Origin: Porphyra umbilicalis | Lineage: Eukaryota; Rhodophyta; Bangiophyceae; Bangiales; Bangiaceae | NCBI GenBank assembly: GCA_002049455.2 | Contig: KV918926.1 | Location: forward strand, 1 to 64,000 | Reading direction: 5' to 3' | DNA length: 64,000 nucleotides | Shown: piece after piece, positions 57,041 through 64,000 of the stretch | Numbering within the stretch: the first letter of the stretch is position 1 | Layout: each line of letters opens with the position of its first letter | Translations under genes and position numbers: made by a program | Notes under the pieces: model-generated | The model's database searches: none | Told to the model about the DNA's origin: nothing | Seen by the model: the letters and a program-made list of their open reading frames with translations, nothing else

Positions 57041-58168
57041 CGATGAACACCGGCTATGGCTACGCATCCGACTTCGGCAGTGCCGCCGGTGACCACGTGC
57101 CGGCATCGCTGTTGGCATTGCGGTTCTCGATGGATCGTCGTCGTTTTCGCAGCAGCCGCCCTTGTGTTTTGCGCTCGCCCCAATATGTTTTTCTTCTTTC
57201 CATCGCATTTTGAGACACAATTCGCGTCATATCTTGCCTGGTCCTTGTGGCAACTCAGTAGCGCTGTCTGCTGAAGTAACCCGCGAGGGGCCGGATGTTG
57301 TCCGGGAAACTTGACAGGGCGTCTTCACCGGGATGAGCTGCCATGAGCAAAGCCCAACCCACAGTTCCGGCGACGCCGGGGGAAAACACCGATGATGACA
57401 ACCCCGCCAATAATCTTGGTCTGCATCCGTCTCACGATCATCCGTCGATTACCCGTACGGAAATTCCTGGGAGAGCGCTCCAACTCTGAGCACCGCCGCC
57501 GTCCGGGTCGCCCATTCCGCAAAGTAACGAGCCCAGTGCCGAGGACGCCATCTCAATCGTACCGCGGCGTGGTCGAGATGAACTTATAAGATCCATTGCC
57601 GCAACCGACGCAGCTCACCGGCCAAGCACCGCTTGACGTCACCCGGACCCCAACGGAAAGTGGCAAACGTCCCAAAGCCCGGCGAGACTTTATTCCAGAG
57701 GTTGTTTGGAGGCCTCCTGGAGGCCATCGCGACACACCGTGCCCGCAGCCACCCGTTCCGGATGAAGGGGGGAACTTATCCCGCTGGTCGGCGCGCGGCC
57801 GTGTTCCTCAGGTAGGGAGTCCAACACACCTACCGCAGTGTCACTGTCGCCACGCCGGGGCCGACCTTCTGCCGAAGACCCGGGTCCCGGGTTGGCCGCG
57901 CCAGTGTGCCGTCGTCTCCCGCCGATGGCGTGATTGCTCTTGATGCTTGGCAGGCTTGTCGTTCTACCACGCGACATCGTTAAGCGGGGTGGGAAACGAA
58001 GATCCGCAATACAGAAAAACAGCAGGAAGCGCGGTCCCTCAGGACATCCTCGGACGACCGTCATATTGGCACCCAAGACAACCCCAATGAGGTCACGGGA
58101 TCATGCACCAACACGGGTGGTCCCCGGCACCGCGCTAGTAATGCCAGAGTCTCACCCGCAGCGCTAAA

Positions 58169-58641
58169 AGTAATACTATGAATCGCAATCGCCTCGGAGA
58201 GAAGGAAAGTAACGGACGACTTAGCTGCTCGCGCGACACCCACTATAGGACTCGAGGTCCAGAAAGTCAGGCCGATCGAAACGCCAAGACATCGACAACC
58301 GGTTTACTTGCCGGGGACGACGGTGCCGCCCACCGTCGTCGCCCTTTGTCCTGAAGGGGCGAAAACTGCTGCGCGGGGACTGCGGCCCCTAGTTGCGCCG
58401 GTCCTGCGCTGCCAAATACCTACGATGCAGATAATTCTCTTCAACGCATGACACAACCCAATCTGGATTGACTCGCCACGCTGTCATCACATGTCAATCC
58501 GACGAGCTGACCCGGACAGGCGTGCAGCAGGCGCTCACAAGTCTGAACGGTACGCAGCAGAGCCGACACACCACCGGTATCCCGGCTCTCGCGCACCAGC
58601 GCCCACAGCCACGAGTACAACCCCTCTCGCGTAGTACTACA
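58169..58641 (-). repeat. 5' LTR of element D
   Basis: A 473-bp LTR, about 87% identical by eye to 17937-18394, ending GTAGTACTACA. The bases just left of it (58149-58166) resemble the primer-binding region of element L (TCTCACCC...AGCGC). The double-hairpin block is at about 58301-58360. Confidence 0.75.
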
Positions 58642-58777
58642 GAAAGTGTCTCATTTCTGTGTCTGTGCACGGTTTACAACTACGGCAGCTGGAATGGTGT
58701 CACTGCTTTTTTCGGATCGCCGGTCGAACTCTCAAACCAGGCGTATCAGTGCAATTCAAGCCTATGACGCAGTGTTC

Positions 58778-58827
58778 CCGAATCATAACTGTACAGCCAA
58801 GTCGTGGGCTGTACATTGATGATTCGG
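58778..58827. repeat. 50-bp hairpin at the edge of the 728-bp-family copy
   Basis: CCGAATCAT...TGTACAGCC pairs with GGCTGTACA...ATGATTCGG around an 8-nt loop; 18 of 21 arm positions match. The left arm looks like the tip of another copy of the same element in mirror orientation, recalling the head-to-head pair at 1511-2978. Confidence 0.7.
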
Positions 58828-59538
58828 TTCATTCTGTACCGTTCAAATCCACAGTGCGTAGAACCGGGCCCAGAAACGCACCACATGCGCCAAGAGAATG
58901 GAAGATGTGGACGGCAAGCCAATTTGGCGTGCACGTGTTGATTTATTCTCAGGCAGACTCAACTCATCCGAGTCCGAACTCATCTTGAAGGAATGGAGCG
59001 CAATGTTTCCCGCGCAGATGGCCCGCCTGTCAGCCTGAAAGCGGACTGCCTGCCCAGCAGGGCCACCGCTGAGCCCAGTCACACGCCCGATGACAATGAG
59101 CCTGTCGCTGACAACGACAAGTTCGACGTATCTGCTGTTGTAGCCATGATGGCCAACACGACCATGCAACGCAAGTTCGATAGCGCAGGCGGTCAAGACC
59201 GTTCGCAGGTGATGCATCGCTAAGTAGTGCCTGAGACCGCTGTTTAGGCCGTCGGCGAGACCATTGATGTGGTTCTGGCTGGGGCTGACAACAAAAAGTG
59301 CTCGGCATGGTGGGTTGCCTCGAGGCACACTTTCGCGTGATCAGGTTCTGCCCTGGAAAGTAAAATTGGATTTCATTCCGTCCGAGCTCCCTGTAAATGA
59401 TGCTTTTCGTACTTCTCATTATTCCCAGTCGTATTGAGACCACCTTACATCTGCCGGTCGCAAGTCGAGCCAGAGGAGCCTACCTACTGTCAGCTACTGT
59501 AGACGAATGGTGGTGCATATGACCGAATGTTGACTGTA
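58812..59538 (+). mobile_element. Mariner-type non-autonomous element, third (diverged) copy
   Basis: 727 bp, begins TACATTGATGATTCGG and ends GACCGAATGTTGACTGTA. It aligns along its whole length with 1511-2238, at perhaps 75% identity by eye. Frames alignable with the other copies include the plus-strand one from 58993 (SLKADCLPSRATAE against CLKADCLPNRANAE) and the minus-strand one from 59443 (ELGRNEIQF against ELGREEIQF). It is older than the palindromic pair. Confidence 0.78.
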
Positions 59539-61441
59539 CCGGTCACAATGGCCAGAACTGCGTGTGCTCGGTCTTCCATGTATTATTTCTTTCCGGTTTT
59601 GAGCACTTCTTTGTATCATTGCGTCAGGTGCTGATTCACTCTGTTAACTCTGTCACAAGTCTGTGATGAATTTGTTTTTCTTTTTGTTGTACTTCCCAGT
59701 ACGTGATGATTCTTAATGAGATTGCTGCTCGCGTGTGTGGAGGAGTGCAGAATCATGCTGCCATGAATGCAAAGCCACCTGACGCCCCCGCCGCGGCTGC
59801 ACTTGCTGGGAACGGCCTGACGACGCCTCCGGCCGATGCGGCCGCCGCGCGGGTGCGCTACTCACTGTTGGGCGGCCGACGGCCGGCCATCGCGTGGAGG
59901 CTGGCGAAACACAGTGCCGGCGCCGCCGCCACCACCGACGCAGCGTCTTTGATTGGTGCCACGCTGCGGGGCTCAACGCGCGGCGGCCGCGCCCGCAGCT
60001 GTGTGGACACGGTCGAGAAGCTTGCCGCAGTCGGCGCCGGCACGGGCTCGACGGCCACAGCTGGCGCGGATGCGGCGGCCGGAAACACACAGAGTTGTTG
60101 GCGTGCGTGCGCGGCCGGCACTGTCACTTGCCGCCGCCGTATCCGACGGCGCATGGTAGGTCCGCGTCGGTCTTTCGCCGTTGACATTGCTGTCGAGGCG
60201 TGGAAGGGAGGCGCCGCACCGCTGGCGGCGGGCAGGAGGGAGAGCGTCGGGGGGGGTGAAGCGTGGCATGGCGGGGTGCGGGGTAGGGATACTTCAGAGA
60301 GGGGTCGGGGGGGGAGGGTTCCCGCGCGTCGCGGTTGTCATCAGCACTTGTCTCCCGTTAGGCCCTATTGGTGGGGTCGGCCGCGCCCCTTTCGCCGGCG
60401 CGTGGGCGCGTGAGCGAGCCGCTGTGCCATGTTGAGTAACTGACGAGCAGCGACGGGCGGTAGGCAGCCCCTACGTTGCCTTCCTCGCTGCCAGCCGGTC
60501 TTTCCTGTTGCCGTCCGCGCGGCCTTTATGTAGACGGAAGGTGCGGGGTGTCGCGTGGGGGGAGGACGTTCCAGGCGATGAGGGGGGTGGCGACGCCGCC
60601 GCCCTGCGTGGCTGGCGGCGCGGCCGCAGCCGACGCTTGCGGCAGAGCGAATGAAGTGGGGGTTGCGGCGGGCCAACAGGGCCGGAATGTGCTCTTTTTG
60701 TCAGGTGAAAGGCGCTCCTGGAGGGGATTGTTTGCATCTTTGCTTCTGTATCATATGTACTTCTTTTCCACATTCTTTTGTACCGCCGTTCTGAGGTGGC
60801 AAGCGCCGAGGCTGTTCGCTGCGCTTGCGCCCTCTTTAGTGAATGTGTGCAAATCTGCGCCGTGTGTGTACGTCATGTCTTGTCCTGTCGCGGCGGATGT
60901 GCAGCTAGCTGTGGTTATTGGTTGCTCTTCCGACCAGATTGCCAGCACTGTTTGTCCATTCGTCCTTCTCACACGTTGAAGACGCGCGGTTTCCTGGTGA
61001 GGCGGGGCGTGTGATCACATGTCGGGCGCTGGAGGAAAAGACTTATTGTATGCGCTGTGCGTGGCGTCGGTGCGAGGGCGGCGTAGTGGCAGCGCCAATT
61101 TCATGGTGTGTGACAGCGTCACAGGGTCCATCGCCGTAGGCGCTCGCATATCTTCCTCGCGTTATCTGTCGTTGTGGCCTGTGGGCTTGCAAGTGGCAGC
61201 AGCTCCGATGAGCTCCGTTGTCCTCGTCGCGCTTGTCCGCGCCCGTCACCGGCCCCACCCTCACACAGCACACGAGGCCCTCTTCACCCCAGGGGATTTT
61301 TAGGTGATTGGCTGTAGTGCGTAGTGCTGATGCGAGGGCATAGTGATTGTAGTCGTTGTGTGCGTTGATGCTCATGGCATCATCTCAGCAATCCATCGCT
61401 CATGACCCTAGCCCTCTCTGCTGCTCAAACTGGGAAGTACA
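59539..61441. other. unassigned DNA, partly G+C-rich
   Basis: The frame 59703-60413 (236 codons) is open on the plus strand but is Ala/Gly/Arg-rich without a domain, and overlapping minus-strand frames are also open, so I do not call it a gene. The rest shows nothing. Confidence 0.45.
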
Positions 61442-61577
61442 GCCGTTCTCCTGCAATTTTCGCACTTCAAATGTTGCAAAAGAATTCCACATCGGCCTCT
61501 ACGACCACACCCGTTCTCCCGAGATTCCCGCGCTCTCACTGTTGCCAAAGAGTTTCACATCGGCCTCTACGACCTAC
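61442..61577. repeat. 68-bp tandem duplication
   Basis: Two 68-bp units share CCGTTCTCC at the start and TTTCACATCGGCCTCTACGA (or its near match) at the end. They are about 75-80% identical by eye. No gene context. Confidence 0.7.
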
Positions 61578-61767
61578 GTGGTCGTACAGGCCGAGTTAGA
61601 ACACTTTTGGGACAGATGCAGTGCGGGAGTTTTGAGAGAAGGGCTGTAGTACATTCAGCGTCACGTTGAGGGTGCCTGTTCCACGGTGGTGATGACGTAC
61701 AGTGCGTACCCAATATTACTTGTCCACTCCTATTCGTGGCCAATTCGTACGGTTGCCGAGACCGGCC

Positions 61768-62371
61768 TCACAGAAATCGCGCTTGCTGCGGCTCCACTAC
61801 AAAGGAGCCTTTGTCTGAGAGGAAGACGAACACCCAGTGGTTGGTCCCCGACCCGCGGTTTCGAGTCCACGAGGCGTGTGTCCTTGTTGGCATACGAGGA
61901 GAAACTTTCTTGGCAGGAGAACGAGGTGACAATTCAAGGCCCTTGACGGCCTTTTGCATCGTTTGGAAAGAAAATTGGGGGGCCCCCTCTAGCAGCGCTG
62001 GTGCTCGCGGCATTGTGCAATTCATCTGTTTCTGCCAGACTGGCAAAGAGGGCGTCCTGCTTCAACAGACGGAGCCCGAGCAGCGCGCATTCACTCACCA
62101 CCTTTGTCCTGCCCATGTTCGCATTATCCACCAGCCCGCCATACCGCCGAGTGGCGGTAGAGACGTCAGCATCCGTTCTTCAATTGCGGCTGATGGACGG
62201 TTCCATGTCGCCGTTGAACTGTTTGTTGGCTACCATCTCCTTGATCGCGCCTACCTGCAGAGGGGAAATGGGGGTCCTTCGACGTCCCTCCATAATGGTT
62301 CTGGTGATTTTTTTATCTGCTGGTGACAAGTTGGGGGCGTTTCTTTGTAGGACACTGGGTAAACACTCCAC
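61768..62371 (-). pseudogene. Possible decayed coding region, unknown
   Basis: Minus-strand frames 62371-62180 and 62131-61934 are in one register, separated by a stop, and have protein-like composition (LSPADKKITRTIMEGRRR, GLRLLKQDALFASLAETDEL). A third frame continues from 62046 to 61768. I recognise no family. The plus-strand frame 61736-62326 (196 codons) overlaps it and could be the true one instead. Weak evidence. Confidence 0.25.
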
Positions 62372-62562
62372 GCTGAAGACCCCAGAAAGTGGCAGATCAG
62401 GGCAAGAGAGTCCGATTATGCAATCTCATTGACGACCGCAATCGCCTTCTCAGGGTAGGCAAATTAGATTGGGTACGTGCTGTTCTGTACATAATGTTGA
62501 ATGCGCCGTGGCTGTAAGCTACGCCTCGCGCTCCGTTTAACAGAACATGGAGGCGGTGCAGT

Positions 62563-62582
62563 ATAACCGAATAATGACTGTA
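62563..62582. repeat. Solo terminal repeat of the 728-bp mariner-type family
   Basis: ATAACCGAATAATGACTGTA matches the outer tip of the 728-bp elements (compare AACCGAATAGTGACTGTA at 2961-2978). No matching opposite end is clear, so it is a remnant. Confidence 0.55.
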
Positions 62583-64000
62583 TGGCCTGCAGACGCGCCC
62601 CATCTCGCCACCCTCTCACATGCGTGCATGGCAAGGTGTCAAAAAAGGAGGGGAGACGCGCGTGAGATGGGATTGAGGGATGGGTGCGCTGGGCTTGGAA
62701 GCGAATGAGATGTAAGCATGCCAGACTCTTTCAAGGGGGAGCGGTGACAGCCCATCACTCCATGAGGGGATCTGACCACTCCAGTGTCGTTTCCAGTACC
62801 TGTGTAAATCCATATACCTAGCCAGAGAGTTTTCAGCCTAACGGAGCACTCGCTTGTCCGAGGTATAGCCTCGCGCCCGCCTCCTCCCGCCCCCCGCTCC
62901 AATCTTTTCGGGTCGTCGTGAATGTTATACACGCTGTTTTTTGATTGACTGACGTATCCCTCAGTCTCTGGCACACTCAGCAACGACTATGCCAGATATC
63001 ACCAATATTGCTCCCAAGGCCACCCTCCGTCCCCACCCCGCCCCTACCCGTCTCCCCCACGGCCAGCCTTTGTTCCTACGTCTCGCACTCGTTGCCCCTT
63101 CCGCAACCTTCCGTCCCCACCCCTCCCCCATCCCTACACCCACAACCCCCACTACTATACCCGGCAAAGCCGTGAGCATATGAAACCAGAGTGCACGGAG
63201 GTAGCAGAGCAGTCGAAATGGCGGATGATCGGCGACGGGGGGGACGACAGAGGGGGCGATGTAGGAGAGAGACGAAGAGCACAGGCCCCCAACAAAGGCG
63301 AGGTGGGGGGGCCACGGATGGTGGGTCGGTTTTGAAGTGCGGCACCGCGAAGTTTCAATTGAGCTATGGCCGTGTCGCAGCCGCTCCGCCGGGCCAGAAG
63401 CAGTTTTCGCCAGACCCCAGATCAAACCGTGTAGGTGCGGGTCTTAGTTGACGATTGCATGAGGGCTGTTCACGTAAGGCTGTTTAGATGGCTTACATCT
63501 TGAAAGGCCATTTAAGTGGAAAAAAACATCGAGCTGTTGACTTAGACGCAATAAATGCAGAAGACACTTCGCAGAAAAACACCACTTTTAGTGACGAATC
63601 GCAACAACAATACGTGATCTCCAGTGCACATCGGTGCAGATCGTGCGACTTATTCAAGAAATGCGCAGGTGTTAACAGGACTTACTTCTTCCCAGAGTAC
63701 CCCGCCGCCGCCGACGCGCCGCGCGTGCCGTCACGAGGCTACGGCGGCGGCAGCGGCTGCGGCAGCGGCGGCAGCACGCCGCGCGCGGCCGTGCCGCTGT
63801 GCCGCTGCCGGCGTGGCGCAGCGGCGACCAGTGCGCCGCCGCCCTCTCAACACGCGCACCCCCCCCCCCACCCCCCACCAACGCGCCGCCCTTGCCGCCG
63901 CCGCGCCCCGCCGCCGCGGCTACCCTCCGCTGCGCGGCCGGAGGCCCGTGTCGACGTCCGCGCCATGAAAGAAGGGGTGGGCGGGGGGGGGGGGGTGGAG
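62583..64000. other. unassigned DNA with C-rich and CCG-rich tracts
   Basis: CCCCACCCC-type pyrimidine tracts lie at about 63020-63160, G-rich sequence at 63225-63320, and CCG/GCG-rich low complexity at 63700-63960, ending in a G run. No gene is supported. Confidence 0.5.

Larger units (their letters stand above)
17937..58641 (-). mobile_element. Non-coding LTR element D (LARD-like fossil), outermost element of the stack
   Basis: Two related LTRs (17937-18394 and 58169-58641) bracket the stack. The order of parts implies minus orientation. A purine tract (GGGGGAGA on the minus strand) adjoins the left LTR, and a primer-site-like sequence adjoins the right LTR. Its own interior is 18395-18636 plus 54492-58168, which together with the LTRs makes about 4.8 kb, close to the 4.6 kb of element L. 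No protein domain is visible, only G+C-rich internal tandem repeats. The LTRs differ by about 13% by eye, so it is old. The flanking 5-mers CGAAG and GAAAG match only partly. Pairing these two LTRs is an inference from order, size and flanking sequence. Confidence 0.7.

Noticed and set aside
59703-60413. 236-codon Ala/Arg-rich ORF
   Set aside because: Low-complexity composition, overlapping frames open on both strands, and no motif to support a gene.
62488-62582. A complete ~95-bp mini-element of the 728-bp family
   Set aside because: The right tip is clear, but the proposed left tip (TACATAATGTTG) matches too poorly to claim an element.

Overview
The window is GC-rich eukaryotic DNA made almost entirely of transposable elements, with no host gene I can name. 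It holds chromodomain-type Ty3/gypsy LTR elements, a Helitron, a Tc1/mariner-type transposon with a GT-AG intron, hAT-type and mariner-type miniature elements, and long G+C-rich minisatellites. These point to a repeat-rich eukaryotic genome, perhaps an alga or another protist. I cannot assign a species, and no rRNA, tRNA or CRISPR was found.

Layout. 1-9.8 kb: a 15-bp minisatellite, a 1468-bp near-perfect palindrome made of two mirror-image 728-bp mariner-type copies, three miniature inverted-repeat elements (3447-3580, 6159-6599, 7001-7224), strong hairpins, and otherwise unassignable DNA. 9.8-11.5 kb: CCG-rich low-complexity DNA. 11.5-16.9 kb: a 5'-truncated minus-strand copy (A') of gypsy family A. 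17.9-58.6 kb: one stack of nested insertions. 58.8-59.5 kb: a third, diverged copy of the 728-bp element. 59.5-64 kb: mostly unassigned DNA.

The stack, read from boundaries and target duplications. A non-coding LTR element D (minus, 17937-58641) was hit by gypsy A (plus, 18637-54491, 396-bp LTRs). A was then hit by four elements. These are a non-coding LTR element L (20077-24669, duplication CATGG), a 7.9-kb mariner-type transposon (26638-34554, duplication TA), a Helitron (36462-41934, between A and T), and gypsy B (44914-52616, duplication CTCTG). The mariner's internal satellite carries an 849-bp hAT-type element (duplication GTGAAAGC), and the gag region of B carries a 242-bp hAT-type element (duplication GTTGGCAT). 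With its insertions removed, A is about 10.2 kb and D about 4.8 kb. LTR pairs differ by about 12-13% in D and A but only about 3% in L and B (counted by eye), which agrees with the nesting order.

Most notable content: gypsy family A carries a long ORF on the strand opposite to pol, between pol and the 3' LTR, seen in both copies. The mariner-type transposon carries a second, intron-containing zinc-knuckle gene and a ~275-bp-unit satellite as well as its DDE transposase. The Helitron has an uninterrupted 1400-codon Rep-helicase frame and a divergent ORF of unknown function. The two non-coding LTR families share a double-hairpin block in their LTRs.
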